Positions 1 through 7,390 of a stretch of 64,000 nucleotides of DNA are shown piece by piece. The stretch is from Candidatus Sulfopaludibacter sp. SbA3. Its GTDB lineage: Bacteria; Acidobacteriota; Terriglobia; Bryobacterales; Bryobacteraceae. The notes under the pieces were generated by a model. The model saw nothing but the letters and a program-made list of their open reading frames with translations. It had not been told where the DNA came from and did no database searches. A program made the translations under genes and the position numbers. The first letter of the stretch is position 1; every line of letters starts with the position of its first letter. The stretch spans positions 1 to 64,000 of the forward strand of contig CAMAVI010000005.1 in assembly GCA_945861625.1 (NCBI GenBank), written 5' to 3'.

Positions 1-72
1 CTTCAGTAACACGTCTTGCAGTTTCATCATCCGCTCCGTTTCCGCCGCGGAGTATTGCTGGCTGGGGTCCAC
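1..72 (-). CDS. transposase N-terminus (partial, ISNCY-like)
   Basis: A GTG start at 72 follows GGAGG (about 10 bases spacing) and opens a frame that runs off the left edge; 24 codons are visible. The residues YSAAETERMMKLQDVLLK resemble the N-terminus of transposases of the ISNCY/IS1202 type, which open with an 'AER-MK-QEVLL' helix before a helix-turn-helix. An in-frame stop lies just upstream, so this is a genuine 5' end. With so few residues the family is a guess from pattern only. Confidence 0.4.
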   Translation of the reverse strand, partial: MDPSQQYSAAETERMMKLQDVLLK

Positions 73-134
73 CCCTCAGCTTCCTCCGCCGCTTTTTCAA
101 AGCGGACAGTTCATGTGTGAATTCAACCGGACAG
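1..134 (-). mobile_element. left-edge remnant or end of an insertion sequence
   Basis: The first 134 bases read on the minus strand as the 5' end of a transposase-like gene (1..72) preceded by about 60 bases of non-coding sequence. That leader contains the octamer-like core CGGACAG twice in the same orientation (103-109 and 128-134), as is common near IS termini. The outer copy lies inside the last codons of the neighbouring regulator gene. The element continues beyond the window, so its other end and any target duplication cannot be seen. The IS assignment rests mainly on the short protein start and is tentative. Confidence 0.4.
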
Positions 135-452
135 ATCACATACTAGCGACTCTTGCAAGGAAGCGTCTCCTGGCATAGTATCTAGAGAAATCCCGTACCA
201 GGCCAGCACTTCCGGCATGTCCAGCCGGTAGATCGCGCACAGCGAGTACAAGCGGTAAATGGAAGGTATGGTGCCCTTGTTTTCGATGTCGGCCAGCCGG
301 CTCAGGGCCAGAAGAAACTCGTCGTTTTTCCGGCGTGAGGCAATTCTGGCGCTGGCCTCTTCGACATCGCGAAAACGGAGTCCGAGGCGTTCCCGAACCC
401 GCTTGAGTTTCTGTCCTGGTTCCTCGATGATAGAGGCTTGGCTGGTAGTCAT
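123..452 (-). CDS. XRE-family helix-turn-helix transcriptional regulator
   Basis: A 109-residue cytoplasmic DNA-binding protein. Residues 13-75 form a Cro/CI-type helix-turn-helix unit (LKRVRERLGLRFRDVEEAS, then LSRLADIENKGTIPSIYRL), although the segment between the helices is longer than usual. The ATG at 452 gives the full domain. The last residues (CDLSG and stop) are encoded by DNA that looks like the end of the adjacent insertion element, so the C-terminus may have been cut short. Upstream, 93 bases from the start, lies a GTTCTG-N4-CGGAAC palindrome-like site shared with the AT-hook gene near 14.3 kb. It may be the operator of this regulator. The gene is divergent from ubiX. Confidence 0.72.
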   Translation of the reverse strand: MTTSQASIIEEPGQKLKRVRERLGLRFRDVEEASARIASRRKNDEFLLALSRLADIENKGTIPSIYRLYSLCAIYRLDMPEVLAWYGISLDTMPGDASLQESLVCDLSG

Positions 453-544
453 TCGGTACTGCTAGGAGCACTTCCGTGTGATCCTACGGCTGATTGGCGC
501 GATGTTGAATTATAGCGGCCCGATGCGGCCATGGCAAGTGATTC

Positions 545-560
545 GTTCTGAATTCGGAAC
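545..560 (+). promoter_or_regulatory. 16-bp motif GTTCTG-AATT-CGGAAC, candidate operator
   Basis: This near-palindrome sits in the 187-bp divergent region between the XRE regulator (start 452) and ubiX (start 640). The same sequence, changed at only one of 21 bases, occurs at 14447-14467, and a third copy on the other strand is at 14361-14376. The conserved half-sites GTTCTG and CGGAAC with an all-A/T centre suggest binding of a dimeric regulator. Binding itself is inferred. The rest of 453-639 shows no gene. Confidence 0.5.
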
Positions 561-639
561 AAGATTTTCCACAGTCGCTCAATATTAGAGAATCGGCGGG
601 GTAGGCGCCCAAACAGCGTCGTAAAGAAGGCGGATATCG

Positions 640-1221
640 TTGCGCATTATCGTGGGGGTGACCGGAGCAAGCGGCAGTATTTACGGCTGGCGGCTCCTGG
701 AAAAATTACGCGAGCAGCAGCCCCAGGTGGAGACACACCTGATTCTCTCCCGTTCCGGGGAACGGACCGCGCACCTGGAACTGGGAAAGGCGGCCGCCGA
801 CTTCAAGGCCCTGGCTCACCACTCCTATCCGGTGGAAGACATTGGCTCCCGGCTGTCCAGCGGATCGTACCCGGTGGACGCCATGGTGATCGCGCCGTGT
901 TCCATTCACACCATGTCGGCCATTGCCCACGGCATCAGCTCCAACTTGATTATCCGCTGCGCCGACGTGGCGCTGAAGGAGCGCCGCCGGCTGATCCTGA
1001 TGGTGCGAGAATCCCCGTTGCACGCCGGCCACCTGCGCTCCATGGCCTCGCTCGCGGAGATGGGCGCGATCATCGCGCCTCCCATGCCCGCCTTCTACCA
1101 CCAGCCCAAATCGGTCGCCGAAATCGTCGAAGATAGCGTGGATCGCATACTGGCATTGGCTGGATCTCCCGCCGCCGATGCCCGGCAATGGGAGGGCAGC
1201 CGGAGGGAAGGAAAAAGATGA
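640..1221 (+). CDS. ubiX: UbiX-family flavin prenyltransferase
   Basis: A 193-residue flavoprotein of the UbiX/Pad1 family, which attaches a dimethylallyl group to FMN to make the prenyl-FMN cofactor of UbiD-type decarboxylases. Visible motifs are the Rossmann-like GVTGASGS (6-13), IAPCSIHTMSAIAHG (84-98), RESPLH (123-128) and PAFYHQP (150-156). The start is TTG 640, with AAGAAGG 8-14 bases upstream. No partner ubiD gene is in the window. The stop overlaps the start of pheA (ATGA), implying coupled translation. In menaquinone makers of the futalosine type such a cofactor would serve the late decarboxylase, which would link it to mqnA/mqnC 8 kb away; this is inference. Confidence 0.93.
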   Translation: MRIIVGVTGASGSIYGWRLLEKLREQQPQVETHLILSRSGERTAHLELGKAAADFKALAHHSYPVEDIGSRLSSGSYPVDAMVIAPCSIHTMSAIAHGISSNLIIRCADVALKERRRLILMVRESPLHAGHLRSMASLAEMGAIIAPPMPAFYHQPKSVAEIVEDSVDRILALAGSPAADARQWEGSRREGKR

Positions 1222-2069
1222 CAGCAAAAAAGCCCATGAAGATCGCGTTCCAGGGCGAATTGGGGGCCTTCAGCCAACAGGCCATCCAGCAGCTTCTGGG
1301 CATGCGGGCGCAACCGGTGCCCCACCAGAGGTTCGATCAGGCTTTCGCCGCTCTCAAAGCCGGCAAGGTGAACGCGGCCGTCATCCCCCTGGAGAACTCC
1401 CTGGCCGGTTCGGTCCACGAAAATTACGACTTGCTCCTTAAGTATCCTTTTGTCATTACCGCGGAAACCAGTGTCCGCGTGATCCATAATCTAATCGCGC
1501 CACCCGGCGTCACGTTCCGGTCGCTCAAAACCATCTACTCCCATCCCGTGGCTCTGAATCAGTGTCTGGACTTCTTCGCCAAGTACCCGCAAGTCCAAAG
1601 GGTCCCGTTTTACGACACGGCCGGCAGCGTAAAGATGGTGATGGAGGACCGTCCCGCCGGAGCCGCCGCCATCGCCTCCGAACTCGCCGCCCAGACCTAC
1701 AAAGCCAGCATCCTGAAGCGCGGCATTGAAGATGACCGCCAGAATTTCACCCGCTTTTGCCTGTTGGAGCCGGAAGGCGCCAAACCGCGCGCCGTCCCCG
1801 GCTCCTCGAAACGGCCCTGGAAAACCTCTCTGGTGTTTTCCACGAAGAACGTCCCCGGAGCGCTGTTTCGTTCGCTGAGCGCCCTGGCGCTGCGCGACGT
1901 GAATCTGATTAAGATCGAATCCCGGCCTCTGCGCGGCAAGCCCTGGGAGTACTTGTTCTACCTGGATCTGGTCGGCCGCCAGGAAGATCCCGCGGTTCAT
2001 AACGCCTTGCATCACCTCGCGGAAGTCGCCGACTTTCTGAGAATACTGGGGAGTTACCGTTCGGCGTAA
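1218..2069 (+). CDS. pheA: prephenate dehydratase with ACT domain
   Basis: This 283-residue enzyme converts prephenate to phenylpyruvate in phenylalanine synthesis. The catalytic domain covers residues 8-185, with PLENSLAGSV (57-66), SHPVALNQC (108-116) and the hallmark NFTRF (176-180, the TRF motif). A C-terminal ACT domain (about 203-283) with ESRP (234-237) should bind phenylalanine for feedback inhibition. There is no chorismate mutase domain, so it is the monofunctional type. The ATG at 1218 was chosen because it forms an ATGA overlap with the ubiX stop and follows a GGAGGGAAGG stretch; an in-frame ATG ten codons earlier lies inside ubiX. Confidence 0.95.
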   Translation: MTAKKPMKIAFQGELGAFSQQAIQQLLGMRAQPVPHQRFDQAFAALKAGKVNAAVIPLENSLAGSVHENYDLLLKYPFVITAETSVRVIHNLIAPPGVTFRSLKTIYSHPVALNQCLDFFAKYPQVQRVPFYDTAGSVKMVMEDRPAGAAAIASELAAQTYKASILKRGIEDDRQNFTRFCLLEPEGAKPRAVPGSSKRPWKTSLVFSTKNVPGALFRSLSALALRDVNLIKIESRPLRGKPWEYLFYLDLVGRQEDPAVHNALHHLAEVADFLRILGSYRSA

Positions 2070-2114
2070 CTTTTTTCCGCCGGCGCGAGTCTAAGATTTT
2101 ATGCGCGGGTTTTG

Positions 2115-2804
2115 ATGGCGATTTCTAGTCTATGGATGCTCCTGTTGCTTGCCGCCGCTCCGCCTTGGCACGCGGACATGCGGAAGGCGCGCGACGCGCA
2201 GGACCGCCCGCTATTGGAGCGGATCGCCGGGCAAGCTGCCTCCCTGGCCGATAAACAATCCACCGACGCGGAAATACAATACGGCGCGGCGCTCGCCAAC
2301 TCCACGCTGGCCGAAGTGGCCGAGGAAGTGCGCGACAAGGGACGGGCCCGCTCGGCCGCCGAAGCCGGCATGAGATACGCCGAACGCTCCATCGCGGTTA
2401 AGGGTGACGTTGCCGAATACCATCGGCTCTTGGGCACGTTGTGCGGCCAGGCGGCAGGCGCGGTCGGCGGCATCGGAGCACTCAAGTTCGGCCGCTGCGC
2501 CTTGGACGAAGTGAATAAGGCCGTGAGCCTGGATCCCAAAGCCCCCCTCAACTACCTGAGCCGCGGCATTGGCAATTACTATCTGCCCGCAATGCTGGGA
2601 GGCGGCGTGGATCTCGCCATCCGGGATTTCCAGAAAGCCATCGAGCTGGACGCGCGCCTCGCGGAGGCTCACTTATGGCTGGGAATCGCCCTGCGGAAAG
2701 CTAACCGCAATGCGGAAGCCCGCGCGGCGTTTGAGAAAGCGGTCGCGCTCGGTCCATCGCGGCTCTGGAGTAAACAGCAGCTCGAAAAGACGCCGGCGCC
2801 ATAG
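2115..2804 (+). CDS. exported tetratricopeptide-repeat protein
   Basis: A 229-residue protein with a hydrophobic N-terminal signal (SSLWMLLLLAAAPPW) followed by helical TPR-like repeats. The clearest unit is near the C-terminus: AIRDFQKAIELDARLAEAHLWLG, then KANRNAEARAAFEKAVALGP. It probably acts as a periplasmic scaffold; no enzymatic motif is seen. A TTG immediately before the ATG would add one residue. It follows pheA by 45 bases and converges with the SurA-like gene 11 bases beyond its stop. Confidence 0.8.
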   Translation: MAISSLWMLLLLAAAPPWHADMRKARDAQDRPLLERIAGQAASLADKQSTDAEIQYGAALANSTLAEVAEEVRDKGRARSAAEAGMRYAERSIAVKGDVAEYHRLLGTLCGQAAGAVGGIGALKFGRCALDEVNKAVSLDPKAPLNYLSRGIGNYYLPAMLGGGVDLAIRDFQKAIELDARLAEAHLWLGIALRKANRNAEARAAFEKAVALGPSRLWSKQQLEKTPAP

Positions 2805-2815
2805 CGCGGCGCGCA

Positions 2816-3835
2816 TTACTTTTTCTGGCCTTCGCCCACGATTCCGTTGACGAAGTAGTTGATCACCTTGGCGTCATTGCGGGCCATCTCATAATAGGCG
2901 GCCTTGAGCAACTGGTCCTTACGGTTGATCAGCGTCTCGCGGATGGTCTGCTGCACTTTCGGATCGGAGAGCTCGCGTTGCCCGGCGGTCTCGCGGGTAA
3001 TCACTTTCAGAACGCGGTAACCTTCCGCGGTGTGAATCGGCGCGCTGGTCTCGCCCGGGCGCAACGACGTCACCATCTTGCGCAGCTCCACGTTGGCCTT
3101 TTCCAGCGCCGATTCCGGAATGAACCCCAGATCCCCGCCGTTCTGCGAAGACGCCGTGTCTTCGGAATAGTTCTGCGCCAACATCGCAAAGTCCTCACCG
3201 CGGCGGAGCCGTGTATCGATGCTCTGGATTTTCTTGCGGGCCTGCTCGTCATCCTGCGCCTTGTCGTTCTTCAGGTTCCGGACACTGGGATCCGGCGTGG
3301 GCGTCACCAGAATTTGCGCCATGTGGATTTGCGGCTCGGTTACATTAAAGCTGGCCCGGTTGGCGTTGTAGAAATCCGTAATGTCCTTTTCGCTGATGCT
3401 GATCCGCGAAGTAATTTCCTTATTGAACAACTTTTGCACGCTCAGGTCGCGCCGCAACTGCGCCTTCAGCTCGTCCATCGACATCTTGCGGGTATCCAAT
3501 TGCTTCTGGAATTCTTCCTGCGTGTAAGGGGACTTCAGTTCGGTAAACTTGGCGTCAACATCGGCATCCACCGCCATCAACCCCAAGCGCTCCGCGCGCT
3601 GCAGCATGATTTCGTTGTCCACCATGGTGCGCAGCACTTCGACCTTCTGGATTTGGGCCTGATCGCCGCTGGACCGCTCACCGGCCGGTCCCCCAAATTG
3701 CGCCTCGAACTGCTTGTCGAGTTCCGCGTACGTGATCGCGCGCCCGTTCACCGTGCCCGCAACGTTAGCCGGAGCCGGCCGGTTGCAGGCTCCCAGTAGG
3801 GCGATCAGTGGCACAACTGCGGCGATAAGCTTCAT
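2816..3835 (-). CDS. SurA/PrsA-like peptidyl-prolyl isomerase lipoprotein
   Basis: A 339-residue lipoprotein. The signal ends in a lipobox LLGAC (Cys17). A SurA-type N-terminal helical chaperone region (about 25-160) precedes one parvulin (PpiC) domain at about 167-283, with IHMAQILV, the SEDTASSQNGGDLGFIP loop and EGYRVLKV. It likely assists folding of exported or outer-membrane proteins. An insertion rich in charged residues (about 180-200) splits the first strand from the rest of the parvulin domain. The only gene in its transcription unit that can be seen; it converges with the TPR gene. Confidence 0.9.
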   Translation of the reverse strand: MKLIAAVVPLIALLGACNRPAPANVAGTVNGRAITYAELDKQFEAQFGGPAGERSSGDQAQIQKVEVLRTMVDNEIMLQRAERLGLMAVDADVDAKFTELKSPYTQEEFQKQLDTRKMSMDELKAQLRRDLSVQKLFNKEITSRISISEKDITDFYNANRASFNVTEPQIHMAQILVTPTPDPSVRNLKNDKAQDDEQARKKIQSIDTRLRRGEDFAMLAQNYSEDTASSQNGGDLGFIPESALEKANVELRKMVTSLRPGETSAPIHTAEGYRVLKVITRETAGQRELSDPKVQQTIRETLINRKDQLLKAAYYEMARNDAKVINYFVNGIVGEGQKK

Positions 3836-3937
3836 GGGAGGCGACTCCCAATTCTACCGCGCCGCCAACGGCATGGGGACGACGCGGCGCGGGCAGCGCG
3901 TATACCGACCAGCCCGGACAGGGCAGCGGACGCCCGC

Positions 3938-4564
3938 TCATTCTTCGGGCGCGCCCGGGCACGACGCGGGCGAGCCCGGCCAGTTGCCGCCCTGGTACTT
4001 GACAAGCAGGTGGCCGATCAGGATGATCACGGGAAAAACGATGCGTTGAATGATTCTCGGGGGCATCGCCAACTGCTGCGTATGCCGGTGCCGCCACATG
4101 ACATGCGCCATGTAGAAGATTGGAGGCTGGCCGAAGGGACCCGCGTTCACGACTGCGAACACGGCCTGCAGGTAGCGATCCAGATCCACGACAGGAGCCA
4201 CGTGCCCGCTTAATTCCAATAAGTCATCCCCTGAGTTCCACCAGGCGTGGGCCACTCCGGCTGGCAACACAGCGGTTCCCCCTGCCGGCACAATCATCGT
4301 CTTGCCGCCCACGCGCGCGCCGAGCGTTCCTGCTTTCACCGTTCCCCCCTCGTGTTCGTAAAAATGCACGTGCAGCGGTGGGCCGCTCCTCCCCGGCGGA
4401 AGGGAACTGTCAAGGGACAGCATCATCCCGCCCTTCGCGTCGCGCATCCGGCGCATGCGTAGAATTTCTCCCGTATGCCGGTTCTCCAGCCGCAGGAAGT
4501 CTGGCTGCACTTCCGGCTTTGCTTCCGCCTTTGATCCCGGAGCAGCCATTGCTATACTTGACAT
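3938..4564 (-). CDS. cupin protein with C-terminal membrane segment
   Basis: A 208-residue protein with one cupin barrel. Motif 1 is HVHFYEHEGG (His65, His67, Glu71) and motif 2 has His106 (PAGVAHAWW), giving a likely metal site. Residues about 171-190 (IIQRIVFPVIILIGHLLVKY) form a hydrophobic segment that could anchor it to the membrane. The substrate is unknown. The ATG at 4564 was chosen because GGGAGG lies 8 bases upstream; longer frames would run through the operators and the TetR gene. Its promoter and start codon overlap two TetR-type operators, so the divergent TetR protein very likely represses it. Confidence 0.82.
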   Translation of the reverse strand: MSSIAMAAPGSKAEAKPEVQPDFLRLENRHTGEILRMRRMRDAKGGMMLSLDSSLPPGRSGPPLHVHFYEHEGGTVKAGTLGARVGGKTMIVPAGGTAVLPAGVAHAWWNSGDDLLELSGHVAPVVDLDRYLQAVFAVVNAGPFGQPPIFYMAHVMWRHRHTQQLAMPPRIIQRIVFPVIILIGHLLVKYQGGNWPGSPASCPGAPEE

Positions 4565-4572
4565 AGTGTCAA
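4558..4572. promoter_or_regulatory. palindromic operator 1, TTGACA-TAG-TGTCAA
   Basis: A perfect 6-bp inverted repeat around a 3-bp centre. It covers the ATG of the cupin gene (4564..4562) and a possible GTG start of the tetR gene (4566). A second copy lies 45 bases away, centre to centre. Such paired palindromes between divergent genes are typical autoregulatory TetR sites; actual binding is inferred. Confidence 0.75.
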
Positions 4573-4587
4573 CCTCCCAACGCAAGA

Positions 4588-4617
4588 AGAATACACCACA
4601 GCTTGACATTGTGTCAA
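4588..4617 (-). promoter_or_regulatory. sigma70-type promoter of the cupin gene
   Basis: On the minus strand a perfect -35 box TTGACA (4617..4612) is followed after 18 bases by TATTCT (4593..4588), four of six matches to the -10 consensus. The start codon is 24 bases further on with GGGAGG in between. The -35 box lies within operator 2. Confidence 0.55.
4603..4617. promoter_or_regulatory. palindromic operator 2, TTGACA-TTG-TGTCAA
   Basis: The second perfect 6-bp inverted repeat, the same as operator 1 except for two bases of the centre. One arm doubles as the -35 box of the cupin promoter on the minus strand. It also contains the GTG at 4611 used here as the tetR start. Occupation by a repressor would block the cupin promoter directly. 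Confidence 0.75.
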
Positions 4618-5201
4618 TAACAAATTCCAAGGGGCGCATTCTGGAAGCGGCTCTGGCCTTGATCGCGCGCCGCGGCGACGCCCGCGTGACCATGGCCCAA
4701 ATCGCCAAAGCCGCCCGCGTCTCCCGGCAAGCCGTGTACCTGCACTTCGCCGATCGCGCCGACCTGATGGTCGCCCTGGCCCGCCACGTGGACCACAAAC
4801 GGGGCTTGGCGGAAGAAATTCAACGCGTCAACAGCGCGCCAACCGCAAGAGCGGCGCTGTCGGCAATGGTGGCTCTTCAGGCGCGCACCAATCCGGACAT
4901 CTGGGCCGTGGCCCGGGCGGTGGATGCCGTACGCCGGACGGATGACGCGGCGGAACGTTCCTGGCAGGACCGCCTTCAGCACCGCCTGGAGGGTTGCCGC
5001 CAGCTGATCGCGCGGTTGGAGCGCGAAGGGGAATTGCGAAAAGATATCGACCCCGCGGCAGCGGCAGATCTACTCTGGACGATCACTTCGCTGAGGACCT
5101 GGGAAGACCTGGTTCTGCAGCGCGGCTGGACTCCAGAGCATTACCAATCGCACATTACCCGGCTGCTACTGGCGGCCCTCACCCGGGATGGCGGGCTTTA
5201 A
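4611..5201 (+). CDS. TetR/AcrR-family transcriptional repressor
   Basis: A 196-residue regulator. The N-terminal helix-turn-helix occupies about 10-50 (GRILEAALALIARRG, then VTMAQIAKAARVSRQAVYLHF), and the C-terminal helical domain is the ligand and dimer region, ending in an ITSLRTWEDLV-type helix. No ribosome site clearly decides the start. GTG 4611 gives a normal TetR length; GTG 4566, inside operator 1, would add 15 residues. It is divergent from the cupin gene, with both operators in the shared region, implying control of itself and the cupin. Its 3' end overlaps the end of the converging peptidase gene by 36 bases. Confidence 0.88.
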   Translation: MSITNSKGRILEAALALIARRGDARVTMAQIAKAARVSRQAVYLHFADRADLMVALARHVDHKRGLAEEIQRVNSAPTARAALSAMVALQARTNPDIWAVARAVDAVRRTDDAAERSWQDRLQHRLEGCRQLIARLEREGELRKDIDPAAAADLLWTITSLRTWEDLVLQRGWTPEHYQSHITRLLLAALTRDGGL

Positions 5202-7346
5202 ACTCCGCTCGAAGAAATCGAGCATGGCGGCTTCCAGTTGCCGTGCCGCCGCGCCGCTCACTTGGTGTGTTTTCTGAGGGTACAGGGCCAGCTCGAACTG
5301 TTTGCCGGCGGCTTCCAGCGCGCTGATCATCTGCAGCGTGTTTTGGAACAGTACGTTGTCGTCTTCAATGTTATGAGCGATCATCAGCCGGCCACGTAAC
5401 TTGCCCGCCTGCGCCGGCAGCGCCGACGCGGTGTAGCCTTCTTCGTTCTCCGTGGGCAGTCCCATGTAGCGTTCCGTGTAAATGCTGTCGTAGTTGCGCC
5501 AGTCCGTCACCGGGGCGCCGGCGAAGCCCGCGCGCACCAGATCATTCGCGTTCAGCAGCAGGTTGAGCGTCATGAAACCTCCGTAACTCCAGCCGTTGAC
5601 GCCGATGCGGGCCGGGTCCACGAACCCCATCGCGATCAAATGCTCAATGCCTTCGCGCTGATCGGCCGCTTCCACCGCGCCCAACTTGCGGAACACCGGC
5701 GTTTCAAAGCCGTGTCCCCGCCCCGCCGTACCGCGATTATCCATCTGCCACACTACATAGCCCTTGTGCGCGTAAACCTGATCGATTCCGAACCCCGGCC
5801 AGGCGTTGCGCACCGCCTGCGCGTGCGGGCCTCCATAGACATTCACAAATACCGGATACTTCTTCGCCGGATCGAACCCCGCGGGCTTGATCATCGTTGC
5901 GTAAAACACCACGCCGGACCTTCCCTGGAACGTCACGATCTCGGTGGGCAGCACCTCGAACTGCTCTTGCGCGCGCCGGTCCGCCGCGCGGTATACGGCG
6001 ATCGGGTCGCCGGCGGCCGTACGCAACGTGGCTTCCGGCGGAGAGCTCAAGTTGGAATAGACATCGAGGAACGCGTTGCAGCTTGGCGCCATCGAAACGC
6101 GATGCGTACCCGCGCCTCTGGTTACCCGCCGCTTGTCCGTGCCGTCCAGTTTCACGCTGTACAACTGGCGTTCCAGGGGAGAGTCTTCCGTCGAGCGGAA
6201 ATACACGCGCCGCGCGTGTTCATCCACGCCCACGATGTCGCTCACCACCCAGGCGCCCTTGGTCAATTGCTTCGGATCTCCCCCGCCCGCCGAAAAAACA
6301 TACAGATGCCGGAATCCGTCGCGTTCGCTGGTCCACACAAACCGCTTGCCGTTGCGCAGAAAAACCGGATCGCCTTCGATATTGATCCAGAACGGGTCTT
6401 TTTCTTGATACACGACGCGCGGCACAGTGGAAGCATCGTCGAAGACCAGAATCTCCATCTGGTTCTGTACGCGATTGGTCCGGACCGCGTAAACATGCGC
6501 GGCATCGGCCCACCCGGCACGTGCGATGAGCGACGTCCGCGCCGTATCGCCCAACTCCAGCCAGCGCGTCACGCCTCCGCTTGCTGGAACTACTCCAAGG
6601 CGCACCTGCGGATTGTTCTCTCCGGCTTTCGGATAGCGCTGCGGCTCGTACACGGGCCGCGTCCCGCGCAAGTCTTCGTGCGGATACAGCGGCTCCTGGC
6701 TCACGTCGAATTGCAGATACGCAATCGATTTCGAATCCGGCGACCACCAATACGCGGTCCCCAGGCTCAGTTCCTCCGGATACACCCAATCCACGCCGCC
6801 GTTGCGCAGCGTGTCGGAGCCATTGGCCGTCAGCCGCGTCTCCGCTCCGTCGGCAAGGTTCATCACATACAGATCCCAGTTGCGCCGGAACGAGATCCGC
6901 TTGCCGTCGGGAGAAAATTTCGGGTCGCGCTCGGCGCTGGCCGTCTTCGTCAACTGTTTCCACCGGCCATCGGCCGCGTCGATCAGAAAAATGTCGCCGT
7001 CGCTGAAATACAACACCTGCTTGCCCGCCGCGTCCCATTGCAGGGACGCCTCATCCACGCGGCGATTCTCCCACTCGTAGCGTTCGGCGCTGGGCGGAGT
7101 CGCCACGGATGCATCGAGCGGCGCAAGATCCGCCAGATCCCTCGCCTGCTTTTTAGCCAGCTCATAGAGCCGCAATTCGGAGCGCTGGCGGAACAGAAAC
7201 GTCTTCCCATCCGGCGCCCAAACCGGCTCTCCCGGAAGGCCGCGCGGCGTGCCGCCCCGGTAATCGTTCAGCGTTTCCAGCGTAGCCGGCTTCTTCTGCG
7301 CGGACACCTGAAACGCAAGGAGCGCGATGAGCAGCAGCTTCCGCAT
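5166..7346 (-). CDS. S9B dipeptidyl peptidase IV-like serine peptidase
   Basis: A 726-residue exported peptidase that removes dipeptides from N-termini, probably in the periplasm for peptide uptake. The signal peptide is MRKLLLIALLAFQVSAQ. An N-terminal beta-propeller includes the double-Glu region WVYPEELSLG that binds the substrate amino group. The C-terminal alpha/beta-hydrolase domain has the nucleophile in GWSYGG (Ser587), Asp of IEDDN (about 662) and His of KTHQVSG (about 694). The ATG at 7346 starts the signal peptide; upstream in-frame codons reach the neighbouring gene. It is divergent from the nuclease gene with 44 bases between starts. Confidence 0.93.
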   Translation of the reverse strand: MRKLLLIALLAFQVSAQKKPATLETLNDYRGGTPRGLPGEPVWAPDGKTFLFRQRSELRLYELAKKQARDLADLAPLDASVATPPSAERYEWENRRVDEASLQWDAAGKQVLYFSDGDIFLIDAADGRWKQLTKTASAERDPKFSPDGKRISFRRNWDLYVMNLADGAETRLTANGSDTLRNGGVDWVYPEELSLGTAYWWSPDSKSIAYLQFDVSQEPLYPHEDLRGTRPVYEPQRYPKAGENNPQVRLGVVPASGGVTRWLELGDTARTSLIARAGWADAAHVYAVRTNRVQNQMEILVFDDASTVPRVVYQEKDPFWINIEGDPVFLRNGKRFVWTSERDGFRHLYVFSAGGGDPKQLTKGAWVVSDIVGVDEHARRVYFRSTEDSPLERQLYSVKLDGTDKRRVTRGAGTHRVSMAPSCNAFLDVYSNLSSPPEATLRTAAGDPIAVYRAADRRAQEQFEVLPTEIVTFQGRSGVVFYATMIKPAGFDPAKKYPVFVNVYGGPHAQAVRNAWPGFGIDQVYAHKGYVVWQMDNRGTAGRGHGFETPVFRKLGAVEAADQREGIEHLIAMGFVDPARIGVNGWSYGGFMTLNLLLNANDLVRAGFAGAPVTDWRNYDSIYTERYMGLPTENEEGYTASALPAQAGKLRGRLMIAHNIEDDNVLFQNTLQMISALEAAGKQFELALYPQKTHQVSGAAARQLEAAMLDFFERSLKPAIPGEGRQ

Positions 7347-7390
7347 CTTATATTTGGCCCGGTTGTATATATTTGAATTGTATTCCAATC

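Noticed and set aside
545-560. A LexA (SOS) box
   Set aside because: The known Gram-positive-type box is GAAC-N4-GTTC; here the half-sites face the other way (GTTC-N8-GAAC) and the neighbours are not SOS genes.
5640-7376. A 578-codon open frame on the plus strand
   Set aside because: It is fully antisense to the well-supported DPP-IV gene, whose catalytic motifs and signal peptide are complete; the frame is an effect of high GC.
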